Assembly: GCA_013335175.1 (NCBI GenBank)
Contig: JAAXWC010000011.1
Location: 1-50,045 of the forward strand
Length of the DNA stretch: 50,045 nt
Direction: 5' to 3'
Source: Candidatus Roizmanbacteria bacterium
GTDB lineage: Bacteria; Patescibacteriota; Microgenomatia; UBA1406; GWC2-37-13
The notes under the pieces were generated by a model. It saw nothing but the letters and a program-made list of their open reading frames with translations. It ran no database searches and had not been told where the DNA came from. The position numbers were made by a program, and so were the translations under genes. Below, piece after piece: positions 18,834 to 26,795 of the stretch. Each line of letters starts with the position of its first letter. Within the stretch, counting starts at the first letter, position 1.

Positions 18834-19769
18834 TCAGACAAGCCCAGTCCCGCGAAAGATTTTTGGTTTCAGCCATTCCTGAGGAGCTCCCTGTTTCTCT
18901 CCTTCTTCAGGTTCCTTCTCAACATCTTCGATAGGAGAAACGTCTTGGTTCTGTTTTATAGTTCGTGGTTGATTGGGCACTGCGAAGTTTCTTTGTGGTA
19001 GTTCAAATGGTGTTCTCCCTGGTTGCTTCTGATAAGCAGGCTTTTTTATGGCACCCGCTCGAAGAAGCATTGCTGCTGTTTCAAATGTTACTGCGTTTAC
19101 GGAATAGGAGGAGAAGTTGTTTGTTGCAGCAGTTATTCCTGCATATAGATTACTCGCGCTGTCGCGATCTAATTCAGGCTGTAACTTTGTTAAAACCTGC
19201 AACATAAGTTCTGAGGTAGAAGAAGCGGTTTTATTTACAAAATTAATCATACCGAAATTATCATTGATTAAGTGCCGATCTATATTGATAATAGTTTTTC
19301 CGGTGAATTCATTTTGGTTCTCTCGGTACATACTTCCTAAACTGTTTAAATTTGGTGCATCTACAACAAAAATAAAATCAATTTTTCCACCAGAATAGGT
19401 ATATTTAATCTTATCGGTTTCGAGCTTTGGCTGTCCCGGACGAGGGCTTATTACAAGATTAAAAAAACTATTTTGAATATTGTAATCAACCTTATCTATA
19501 GCTCCTTCAACGTACGGAAATGAAATCACTAAATTATCTCCATTTATTTCGAATGAGTTTTGAATTTTATCAATAGCAGTAAGATCGTATGAGGGGATAG
19601 TATCACAAACGATGGTAACCGTTTTGCCTAGTTGAGTTAAAACAAGATAAAGGGAGCTAGCAGCCGCAGCTGCATCTTGGGTGGGGTTCGAAGGAAGAGC
19701 AATTATTCCTGAGGAGTTTTTTGTGACAACCTCATGAATCTGGTTTAAAATATTATCGTTCTGATCCAT
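18834..19769 (-). CDS. Degenerate DHH-family (NrnA-like) protein
   Basis: The 311-residue protein follows the fold order of NrnA-type DHH phosphoesterases but has lost key residues. Where active members have HxNPDGDAxGS, it has SNPTQDAAAAAS (residues 26-37). The name-giving DHH is DRH in INIDRHLINDNFGMINFV. The VDAPN Asp (residue 138) and the TASSTSELM helix remain. The last 70 residues are a Pro/Gln/Glu-rich, probably disordered tail. It lies 1 bp after infB, where many bacteria carry rbfA then nrnA; no rbfA is seen here. It is probably a binding or scaffold protein rather than a nuclease. Confidence 0.75.
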   Translation of the reverse strand: MDQNDNILNQIHEVVTKNSSGIIALPSNPTQDAAAAASSLYLVLTQLGKTVTIVCDTIPSYDLTAIDKIQNSFEINGDNLVISFPYVEGAIDKVDYNIQNSFFNLVISPRPGQPKLETDKIKYTYSGGKIDFIFVVDAPNLNSLGSMYRENQNEFTGKTIINIDRHLINDNFGMINFVNKTASSTSELMLQVLTKLQPELDRDSASNLYAGITAATNNFSSYSVNAVTFETAAMLLRAGAIKKPAYQKQPGRTPFELPQRNFAVPNQPRTIKQNQDVSPIEDVEKEPEEGEKQGAPQEWLKPKIFRGTGLV

Positions 19770-19770
19770 A

Positions 19771-21222
19771 CTATAAGATAGATTTTACCACATCGCCTAT
19801 CTTTATGTCAAGCTGAGGGCTAAATATAGTCCCACCCTCTTGATCCTTTTTTATTTCTGAAACAGACTTTGCTCGTTGTTTTAAAGACACAAGTTTTGTT
19901 TTACCAATAAGCTTATCGTCTCGGTATAAGTCAATTGTATCAGCGAGATTAAGTTTTCCTTTCGTTACTTTTACACCAAAAACGGTTTCTCCTTCTATAA
20001 CGAATGTAGCTAATATTTTTGCTTCACCTTTTAGACTTCGTTCCTTTTCTTCTTTTTCTTTTATGATTTTAGAAACCTCTTCAAGTTCTTCAAATAGTTC
20101 ATAAATAATGTTATAGGTCTTTATAATTACCTTTTCTTGTTTTACAAGCTCTTTTACTTCATTTGCAATCTGTGCATTAAAACCGATAATAATTGAGTTC
20201 GTTGTTTTAGCTAAAAAAACATCTGAACGATGGATATCTCCGACGGCAGAAAGGTTGACGACGATATCAGGATTTTTTGCGAGAGTATTTACAATTGCAT
20301 CCAATGATCCCTGAGAGTCCGCTTTGATTACCAAAGCTAACCGTTTTTTTTCTTCCTGTGCTTCTGCCTCATACATAGCCCTAATGTCAAATTTACTTCT
20401 GTTTTGAGTGTAGGTAACCTCTTTCTTGTCCTCTGGCGGTGTGCGAGAAAGAAACACGCCAAGCTCAGGCATTTCTTCAAATCCAAGAATCTCGAATGGC
20501 ATACAGGGAATCACTTCGGTTACTGGCTTGCCAAGATCGTTAATCATGGATTTAATCTTTGCTTTTATGTGCCCAGCATAAACGGTTTCTCCAACTTTAA
20601 GTGATCCATCTTTAATAATGACACTGGGGATAATACCGCGTTTATCTTTTTTTGTTTCTATAATATACGCTTTGAGCTCATGAGAAGGATCACTCTCCAA
20701 ATTCATATCAGAAGCAAGAAGCAGAATATGCTCCAATAATTCTTCTACATTTTTTCCCGTTTTCGCAGAAATTTCGATAACAGGAACGGTTCCCCCTTTG
20801 TCTTCTGTGATAATTTCATGTTTCATGAGATCGGTTTTCACTTTGTTCGGGTTTGCGTCCGGGAGGTCTGTTTTGTTCAATGCAACAATAAAAGGAATTT
20901 TTGCATTTTTAATGTGATAAATAGATTCTACTGTTTGAGGTTTTAAGGAATCTTTTGCATCAATGATAAGAATTGCCAGATCAGCCACATTTGCTCCTCG
21001 AGAGCGAAGTTCAGAAAATGCTTCGTGTCCTGGAGTATCAATAAACGTAATTTTACTGGTGTGGTAGTCTTTGTACGATGTTTCGATCTCGTAAGCGCCA
21101 ATTTTTTGGGTTATACCGCCATATTCGCGGTCTGCAACATGACTTTTACGAATATAATCCAAAAGAGACGTCTTTCCGTGATCAACATGGCCTAAAATAG
21201 TGACTACTGGTGGTCGATACAT
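19771..21222 (-). CDS. infB: Translation initiation factor IF-2, short form
   Basis: The G domain is complete: G1 GHVDHGKT (residues 11-18), G2 with GGITQ, G3 DTPGHEAF, G4 NKTD, G5 SAKTG. It is followed by the domain II beta barrel, IF2 domain III (ADSQGSLDAIVNTL) and the fMet-tRNA-binding C2 domain. At 483 residues it starts only 10 residues before the P-loop, so the long N-terminal region of classical IF-2 is absent. It sits 22 bp after nusA in the conserved nusA-infB arrangement. Confidence 0.95.
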   Translation of the reverse strand: MYRPPVVTILGHVDHGKTSLLDYIRKSHVADREYGGITQKIGAYEIETSYKDYHTSKITFIDTPGHEAFSELRSRGANVADLAILIIDAKDSLKPQTVESIYHIKNAKIPFIVALNKTDLPDANPNKVKTDLMKHEIITEDKGGTVPVIEISAKTGKNVEELLEHILLLASDMNLESDPSHELKAYIIETKKDKRGIIPSVIIKDGSLKVGETVYAGHIKAKIKSMINDLGKPVTEVIPCMPFEILGFEEMPELGVFLSRTPPEDKKEVTYTQNRSKFDIRAMYEAEAQEEKKRLALVIKADSQGSLDAIVNTLAKNPDIVVNLSAVGDIHRSDVFLAKTTNSIIIGFNAQIANEVKELVKQEKVIIKTYNIIYELFEELEEVSKIIKEKEEKERSLKGEAKILATFVIEGETVFGVKVTKGKLNLADTIDLYRDDKLIGKTKLVSLKQRAKSVSEIKKDQEGGTIFSPQLDIKIGDVVKSIL

Positions 21223-21244
21223 AATAAAATGAATAGGAAAATGG

Positions 21245-22246
21245 TTAAGCTGATACCTCTTCTTCTTTCGCTTCTTCTGTAACAGGTTCAGCAGATGCTA
21301 TTTGCACAATATCAATTTGGTATTCAGCTAAACGAGAGGCAAGATTTACGTTAATACCATTTTTGCCAATGGCAAGGGGAGCCTGAGATTCATCGACAAC
21401 AACCTGAGCGGATCGAGTGGTTTCATTAATTTCAACATTATTAATTTTCGCTGGTGACAGTGCGGCTATTAAAAATATCTTAGAATCTTTGTTCCATTGA
21501 ATAATATCGATTTTTTCCTGTCCACCGAGCTCATCGGTTACGGTCTGGACTCGTACTCCTTTTTGACCGACACAGGCTCCTACGGGATCAACTCCTCCAT
21601 GACTTGAAAAAACGGCAATTTTTGCACGTTCTCCCGGTTCACGGACAATCTTTTTAATTTCCACGGTCCCGCTGCTAATTTCTGGTACTTCCCGTTTGAA
21701 CAATTCTGCAATAAGTTGACTATCGCTTCGAGAGAGCACGATACGTGTGTGTCCGAATTTATCTTCTGCAATATCTTTGAGGTAAAACAAGAGCGTATCA
21801 TTCACTGTATATTTTTCATTACGAATTTGTTCTTCCTTGGGCAATACAGCTTCAGCTTTTCCGATATCAACATAGGCGTTATAACCATCGTATCGAATAA
21901 TTCTTCCTTTAACCAAAGAAGCGACTTGTTCTTTGTAGTGAGAAATTACTGTCTTTTTTTCTGCCTCTCTAATTTTTTGAAGAATTACCTGCCGAGCGGT
22001 TTGCGCTGCGATTCGTCCAAAGCCGGGAGGTGTAATATCTTCCTCATTTTTTAGGATTTTAGTTTCTCCATTTGCTTTACTAATTTTGACAGTGATCTCT
22101 TCGTCCTCTGCCTGGTCAGGATATTCCTTATGAAACGCTGCAAGAATAGCTGCTTCAATAGAAACAACGACGTCATCTGGGGAAATTCCCCGTTCAGTTG
22201 CTACTTGGTTTAATGCGAGTGCGAATTCGCTTTTTACGATTGCCAT
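21245..22246 (-). CDS. nusA: Transcription termination/antitermination factor NusA
   Basis: The 333-residue protein has the N-terminal RNA polymerase-binding domain, the S1 domain (VKGRIIRYDGYNAYVDIGKAEAVLP near 113) and two KH domains, including VGACVGQKGVRVQTVTDELGGQEKIDI and a second with AIGKNGINVNLASRL. The C-terminal acidic repeats of gammaproteobacterial NusA are absent, and a short acidic tail (EEAKEEEVSA) ends the protein. TACAAT (minus strand, 22255-22260) lies 8 nt before the ATG, so nusA-infB probably have their own promoter. Confidence 0.95.
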   Translation of the reverse strand: MAIVKSEFALALNQVATERGISPDDVVVSIEAAILAAFHKEYPDQAEDEEITVKISKANGETKILKNEEDITPPGFGRIAAQTARQVILQKIREAEKKTVISHYKEQVASLVKGRIIRYDGYNAYVDIGKAEAVLPKEEQIRNEKYTVNDTLLFYLKDIAEDKFGHTRIVLSRSDSQLIAELFKREVPEISSGTVEIKKIVREPGERAKIAVFSSHGGVDPVGACVGQKGVRVQTVTDELGGQEKIDIIQWNKDSKIFLIAALSPAKINNVEINETTRSAQVVVDESQAPLAIGKNGINVNLASRLAEYQIDIVQIASAEPVTEEAKEEEVSA

Positions 22247-22308
22247 ATTTGGTTATTGTAACACAAATAGAAGGAAAATCAATGAAGAAAAAAATAGCTT
22301 CACAGCGA

Positions 22309-23001
22309 TTATTGCTCTGATGAAGTTGGCTCTTGAGCGGCACTTGCCGATTCAGATCCTTCTTCTCCTTCTACCACAGCTTCAGTCGCTTCTGCACCTT
22401 CTTCAGGTGTTGCTGCTGCAGTATCCGGGACTTCGCTTTGGACTTTGTGAGCGGTAACAGTTACGATAACTGTTTCAGGAAGATCTATAACAGTATAGTC
22501 TTCAGAAAGGGTTAAATCAGATATTTTTATTTCCTGTCCAAGTTCAGTAATAGAAGTAATATCTACTTCGATATGGGAAGGAATATCTTGAGGAAATGCC
22601 TCGATGGTAATATGATCATGCTGATTGAGAAGGACACCACCCAAGGTTTTTACCGCCTCAGATTCGCCAACAACCAAAACCGGGACCATAGTCTGAATTT
22701 TCTGCTTTAAGTTAACCCGTCTAAAATCAATATGAACTATTGCATGAGTAACCGGATCACGTTGTACATCGGTTATGAGTGTGGGGATAGAGGTCTTGTC
22801 TAACTCAATATGTACTACACCTGTTTCCCGCGCTACTTTGTAGACTGCTTTGAATTCAAGTTCTTTTAGAGAAATAGCCTGAGAGGTTTTTTTTATCCCA
22901 TAAATATTTCCGGGCAGAATGTTATTTTTCCGCAGCTGATTGACCTGTTTTCCGAATACAGTTCTTTCCTCAGCAGCAAGAGGAAGTTTTTGGTTTGACA
23001 T
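22309..23001 (-). CDS. rplY: 50S ribosomal protein L25 / Ctc
   Basis: The protein has 230 residues. The N-terminal L25 domain (LPLAAEERTVFGKQVNQLRKNNILPGNIYG, then VHIDFRRVN) binds 5S rRNA. The C-terminal TL5-type beta domain (GGVLLNQHDHITIEAFPQDIPSHIEVDI) is complete. The last 45 residues are Ala/Glu-rich and probably disordered. It is 1 bp downstream of the DUF4012 gene and probably co-transcribed with it. Confidence 0.94.
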   Translation of the reverse strand: MSNQKLPLAAEERTVFGKQVNQLRKNNILPGNIYGIKKTSQAISLKELEFKAVYKVARETGVVHIELDKTSIPTLITDVQRDPVTHAIVHIDFRRVNLKQKIQTMVPVLVVGESEAVKTLGGVLLNQHDHITIEAFPQDIPSHIEVDITSITELGQEIKISDLTLSEDYTVIDLPETVIVTVTAHKVQSEVPDTAAATPEEGAEATEAVVEGEEGSESASAAQEPTSSEQ

Positions 23002-23002
23002 A

Positions 23003-25297
23003 TTATTCTTTTAATAGTTCGAGAAAGAAAATTTTATCGTTAGTAATTGTTGTATTATAGATGATACTGTTTCCTTTGACAAGAGGAGAAAAATTTTGAT
23101 TCATAATGTAGGTTTTACTGGGGAGTGAAAAGGAAAAAGAGAATTCGGTATTAGCTGTCCCAATCTGCTTTTGCGTTATAAGTTGATATACATTCCCCCC
23201 TTTTTGCAACGGTTGACTAAGTTGGTATTCAACTGCAACAATAGATTTGCCTTGCGGTGGTATCTGCATGAGAAAACCAACAGATTGATAGTCGTTCTGA
23301 ACGACATTATCGTAGTTGGAGAGTATTGATTCGTCGAGAGAAACACGGGTAACGTGAGCATCTTTTGGTAAAAAGAGTTGAAAATAGTTTTTATAGGTTC
23401 CGCCTGGAAAAATGTTTTTAAGCGATTGATTCTGATAAAAAGCGGTGAACCGATTGGTAATCGTACCGCTTTCGTCTATAGATACGCGAGATTGGAGACT
23501 CCGCTGGATATAAAAATTGGTTTTGTTTACGCCCAAATTTGCATCTACCGGCATGAGATAATCAAGGACACAGTTTTGTTTTGAAGAAGAGCAGGTAGGA
23601 TGGATCGTTTGGCCTGACCAGTAGAGTGAGGTAATGGTTTTTTGCAGTTCGGGATCTTCAAATGCCATGACGATCTGTTTTTCATCAAGAGATGTTTTTA
23701 TTGCTTCTGCAAGCTTTGAGAAGGATACATCCTCTATTTGAATTAAGATTTGATCCAAGACCGCACCGAGGAATCGCTTTTTTTGCAGCGAGCCAGGAAA
23801 GAAATTTTTCTCTGCATACAATTGTGCTTTAAGGTAAAAATTATCTTTTGTTACCAGTTCTTTAAAATCGGGAATATATAAGGAATTGAATGCTGTAATG
23901 CTGTTTTGTATAGCCGTTGTGGTAATGAGAAAGGCCCCATCAAATGAAGTTAATTTCATTTCCTTTTTGAGGAATAATTTGGCTTGTTGATAGTTACTAT
24001 TAAAATCGGGAGAAAAAGCGGAATCTCTTAAGAACCAATCAGGTTGACTTAGATACAGGCGAATAGGAAGGGGAGGCTCTATATGGCTTTTTAGTTGCCC
24101 ATCAGCATCATATACGTCGTAAATGATAGGAGGATCAATGGTGTAATTGTGTACAGACACTACCCCAAAAGAACCAATAAATCCACCGCCTGGTCGTAGT
24201 TCCATGTTGTTGGCAAACAAAAATAGATACGTTTTTTTGGTATCTTTGGCAAAAAAAGTATCAAAATGGAACAAAAGTTTTTGACCAATTTCAAGATAGC
24301 TGAGTGCTTTTTTTATTTCTTCTTTTTTTTTCTTGAAAATCCAATCTGGTGCTTTTTGATATAAGAGATTTAGCGACTGGGAAAATTCGGCTTCATCACT
24401 CGTAATGGAATCTTTAAGTGTTTGAATCTGTGTAAAATCATTCTTGTCTTTATTTTGCTTTAAAATAAGTTTTAAGAGTGCTGTGGTATTTTGAGAAAGA
24501 GGAACAGATTTTGTTAAAACAGTGGTTGCTGCTTCATTTACTTGAAATATCCCGTCTGGAATAGAAACCAAAGATAAAATAAGGAAAGTTGGACGCACGA
24601 GGAGGTAAATTTTTTTGCTTACCTGACTTGTGGAGCGAGCTAACTCTGTTTGTTTTTTCACGGATACAATGTCTTTTGCTGTGAATGATTTTGTTGCGGA
24701 ATAAATAAAGAAAAAAGAAGTTAAAAGTGGAGGAATGAAAAGGAAGTGTATGATCAAAAAAAGTGATATCAACAAGAATGGAATGGTCTTTGGGTGAAAA
24801 ATTAGATGGAGTCTCCGGATAGTTTTATTAGTCTTAGCGGAAAGAGACGGGGCAATTTTATTTTTTGGAGGAGGAAGCGGATGATGAATATAGAGGAATG
24901 TTTCGTCACTTTTGGAAAAGGTAAACCATAAAATATTATCAATATCCTGTGGAGTCGCGTGGATCAATGAGGTAATACTTACAATTTTGATAGTTGCATC
25001 TCCTCGTTTCGCAATGGACTCTTTCATTTTTTCTGCCTGTTTGTGCGAAGAGGGAATAATTAAAATACATGGCGGATGTTTGGCATGAAGGGCCCTAAAA
25101 ATTTGGGGAGGTGGATCGATAAGAAAGCAAAGTGAAAAAGGGGAAAGACTTTGTGGAATCTGTGGAGAAACGTATATCTCATTTTCATATCTCTTCAATT
25201 CGTGTTTGAGCTGAGCAGATAAAGGTGTCATTCCTTTATCTACGATGAGTATTTTTTGAACGGTAGAATAGTACTCGGTCTTGAGCTTAATAGCCAT
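23003..25297 (-). CDS. DUF4012 membrane protein
   Basis: The 764-residue protein has an N-terminal cytoplasmic region of about 150 residues and a pair of membrane segments near residues 168-200 (PFLLISLFLIIHFLFIPPLL, then FFFIYSA). A long outward part carries the DUF4012 signature FANNMELRPGGGFIGSFGVV near residue 355. Beta-rich C-terminal sequence (YEYQLSQPLQKG-like strands) follows. DUF4012 proteins are widespread in Microgenomates and Actinobacteria, often near surface polymer genes, but their role is unknown. TATACT (minus strand, 25304-25309) lies 6 nt before the ATG and overlaps the -10 of the divergent gene. Confidence 0.88.
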   Translation of the reverse strand: MAIKLKTEYYSTVQKILIVDKGMTPLSAQLKHELKRYENEIYVSPQIPQSLSPFSLCFLIDPPPQIFRALHAKHPPCILIIPSSHKQAEKMKESIAKRGDATIKIVSITSLIHATPQDIDNILWFTFSKSDETFLYIHHPLPPPKNKIAPSLSAKTNKTIRRLHLIFHPKTIPFLLISLFLIIHFLFIPPLLTSFFFIYSATKSFTAKDIVSVKKQTELARSTSQVSKKIYLLVRPTFLILSLVSIPDGIFQVNEAATTVLTKSVPLSQNTTALLKLILKQNKDKNDFTQIQTLKDSITSDEAEFSQSLNLLYQKAPDWIFKKKKEEIKKALSYLEIGQKLLFHFDTFFAKDTKKTYLFLFANNMELRPGGGFIGSFGVVSVHNYTIDPPIIYDVYDADGQLKSHIEPPLPIRLYLSQPDWFLRDSAFSPDFNSNYQQAKLFLKKEMKLTSFDGAFLITTTAIQNSITAFNSLYIPDFKELVTKDNFYLKAQLYAEKNFFPGSLQKKRFLGAVLDQILIQIEDVSFSKLAEAIKTSLDEKQIVMAFEDPELQKTITSLYWSGQTIHPTCSSSKQNCVLDYLMPVDANLGVNKTNFYIQRSLQSRVSIDESGTITNRFTAFYQNQSLKNIFPGGTYKNYFQLFLPKDAHVTRVSLDESILSNYDNVVQNDYQSVGFLMQIPPQGKSIVAVEYQLSQPLQKGGNVYQLITQKQIGTANTEFSFSFSLPSKTYIMNQNFSPLVKGNSIIYNTTITNDKIFFLELLKE

Positions 25298-25303
25298 TTG
25301 TAT

Positions 25304-25311
25304 AGTATAAT
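25304..25311. promoter_or_regulatory. Overlapping divergent -10 elements
   Basis: Only 20 bp separate the two divergent start codons (25297 and 25318). Within them TATAAT (plus, 25306-25311) and TATACT (minus, 25304-25309) overlap by four bases, and each lies 6 nt before its start codon. The two promoters probably exclude each other, and both transcripts would be leaderless. Confidence 0.75.
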
Positions 25312-25317
25312 GTGTTT

Positions 25318-25809
25318 ATGAGACAAATTGCGAAAAAGAAAATTCTGACGCTTCAAGAGTATCGTTCTTTACAGCCCTACAAGGGGGTTAAAACGGTCTT
25401 GGTTGGCGGATGTTTTGATATTTTTCACTTTGGGCATCTTTCTTTTTTGCAAAAAGCAAAAAAACAGGGAGATCGCCTGATCATAGCTCTGGAGTCGGAT
25501 GAATTTATTATCGATTCAAAGAGAAGACCACCAGTTCATACCCATATGCAGCGGGCTCAGTTGCTGGCGGAGTTGCAAAGTGTAGATTTGGTGCTTTTAT
25601 TGCCCCATTTTACCTCGGAGCAACAGTATCCTGAGCTGGTTTCAGAAATTAAACCTGCATGTATTGCAGTGACAGAGGGAGATGTTAATCTCGAAAAAAA
25701 ACAACACCAAGCGAAGTCGATAGGAGCAAAGGTAATGATAGTAAGTGCTTTATTAGCTCCTTTTTCAACATCCCAAATTCTTGACTATGGCACTATTTAT
25801 AGGAATTGA
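25318..25809 (+). CDS. Cytidylyltransferase-like nucleotidyltransferase
   Basis: The 163-residue protein has the nucleotidyltransferase motif GCFDIFHFGHLSFLQKAKKQGD (near residues 33-54) with the HxGH box that binds the nucleotide phosphate, and a late FSTSQIL in place of the usual ISSTR signature. It is closest in outline to the RfaE-C/GlpF-type cytidylyltransferases that activate sugar or polyol phosphates. The substrate is uncertain. An in-frame GTG at 25312 exists, but TATAAT at 25306-25311 favours the ATG at 25318. It overlaps the next gene by 23 nt. Confidence 0.85.
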   Translation: MRQIAKKKILTLQEYRSLQPYKGVKTVLVGGCFDIFHFGHLSFLQKAKKQGDRLIIALESDEFIIDSKRRPPVHTHMQRAQLLAELQSVDLVLLLPHFTSEQQYPELVSEIKPACIAVTEGDVNLEKKQHQAKSIGAKVMIVSALLAPFSTSQILDYGTIYRN

Positions 25810-26317
25810 TCTCCCTGAAGAGACGAAAAAAATTATTTATAAAAAATTGGAACCGGTACGAAACGAACACCGCGATTTTTCGTGGCTTACGCCGGACGAT
25901 TACAACATTCCTCTCCTTTTCTTCCCAGAAAAGCAGGATGTATCTGATTTTGAGGCAAAAATGTACTCTGCATTGCAGTCTACAAATGCATTTGAACTGT
26001 ACTCACGCGAGGCAAACTTATACATTAAGAATAAACTTCATTATTACCTAGAATTTCATCGAGAACATAAACTAGAAGATTTGGTAGAAAATTTACAGTC
26101 GACCTTTGAAGTAAGTCCTCATGAAAAATTTGTTCCCCGTATCTCTTTAGGAAAATCTCGAATTCCATCGAAACAAATTTATTTTCTTCTGAAGAAGCAG
26201 ATGCAACTCCTAGATATACAAATCAATTTTCCCACCGATACCGTTTATCTTTACGAAAGCGTGTACGGTGGGAAAAAACCTGTATACCTCAAAAAGATAG
26301 CTTTTCAGCTTTCTTAA
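25787..26317 (+). CDS. Degenerate 2H (2'-5' RNA ligase/LigT-like) protein
   Basis: The 176-residue protein matches the two-lobed 2H phosphoesterase fold: MALFIGIDLPEETKKII, then WLTPDDYNIPLLFFPE, and FVPRISLGKSRIP in the second lobe. In active members these positions read HxT/S twice. Here the first is NIP and the second RIS, so both catalytic His residues are gone. It may bind RNA or a cyclic phosphate without cleaving it. It overlaps the upstream nucleotidyltransferase by 23 nt, which suggests translational coupling. The ATG at 25787 is chosen because the family begins MALFIGI. Confidence 0.7.
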   Translation: MALFIGIDLPEETKKIIYKKLEPVRNEHRDFSWLTPDDYNIPLLFFPEKQDVSDFEAKMYSALQSTNAFELYSREANLYIKNKLHYYLEFHREHKLEDLVENLQSTFEVSPHEKFVPRISLGKSRIPSKQIYFLLKKQMQLLDIQINFPTDTVYLYESVYGGKKPVYLKKIAFQLS

Positions 26318-26327
26318 GGCTTCAGGA

Positions 26328-26471
26328 TTATTTACTTGCTCCGATTTTGTAGGTTTTTGTCCCACAAACAGTACAAACAGCAGAAGTGGCTGGTTTGCCA
26401 TTTTTCATTTTTACTTCCTGAGCATCTTTAACATCCTGTTTTGCTCGACATTTGACGCAGTACATTTGCAT
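26328..26471 (-). CDS. DUF5679 zinc-ribbon small protein
   Basis: This 47-residue protein reads MQMYCVKCRAKQDVKDAQEV, then KNGKPATSAVCTVCGTKTYKIGASK. The C-x2-C ... C-x2-C pattern and the central KNGKPA match DUF5679, a small zinc-ribbon family common in CPR and Chloroflexi. It has a very strong Shine-Dalgarno sequence, AAAGGAGGTGAA (minus strand), just upstream, unlike most genes here. Its function is unknown; nucleic-acid binding is plausible. Confidence 0.9.
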   Translation of the reverse strand: MQMYCVKCRAKQDVKDAQEVKMKNGKPATSAVCTVCGTKTYKIGASK

Positions 26472-26519
26472 ATGAAATTCACCTCCTTTTCGTGATTATA
26501 AGATTCAATTAATAATGCT

Positions 26520-26690
26520 TCATAAAATTTTCAAGGCTGATAGTAAATGATATTTCATGGTAGCAAAATATAAAAGAAATTCAAGCATAATTATGATCGA
26601 TATAAAAATAAGGCTTCGTGACAGGTCTTTTATGAAATACTGTTTCAGGATTTCATCAGATTTGGTTTGATTTACTGTTTTTTTAGGCAT
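26520..26690 (-). CDS. Small single-span membrane protein (56 residues)
   Basis: The frame encodes MPKKTVNQTKSDEILKQYFI, then KDLSRSLIFISIIIMLEFLLYFATMKYHLLSALKIL. It has a basic N-terminal part, one membrane helix (about residues 26-43) and a short tail. Similar PKK...DLxxSL...LxxxLY small proteins are common in CPR genomes as I recall, but the function is unknown. It lies between two other genes with no frame competing on the same strand. Confidence 0.7.
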   Translation of the reverse strand: MPKKTVNQTKSDEILKQYFIKDLSRSLIFISIIIMLEFLLYFATMKYHLLSALKIL

Positions 26691-26795
26691 GGGTTTAATT
26701 GGCTAATTGTAATCATATTGACAGCTTTTTGTAAAGTGGTTAAAATGGGCTGTACCTAAAGACATTCCTAAACTTGTTACTAATTATATATTATT

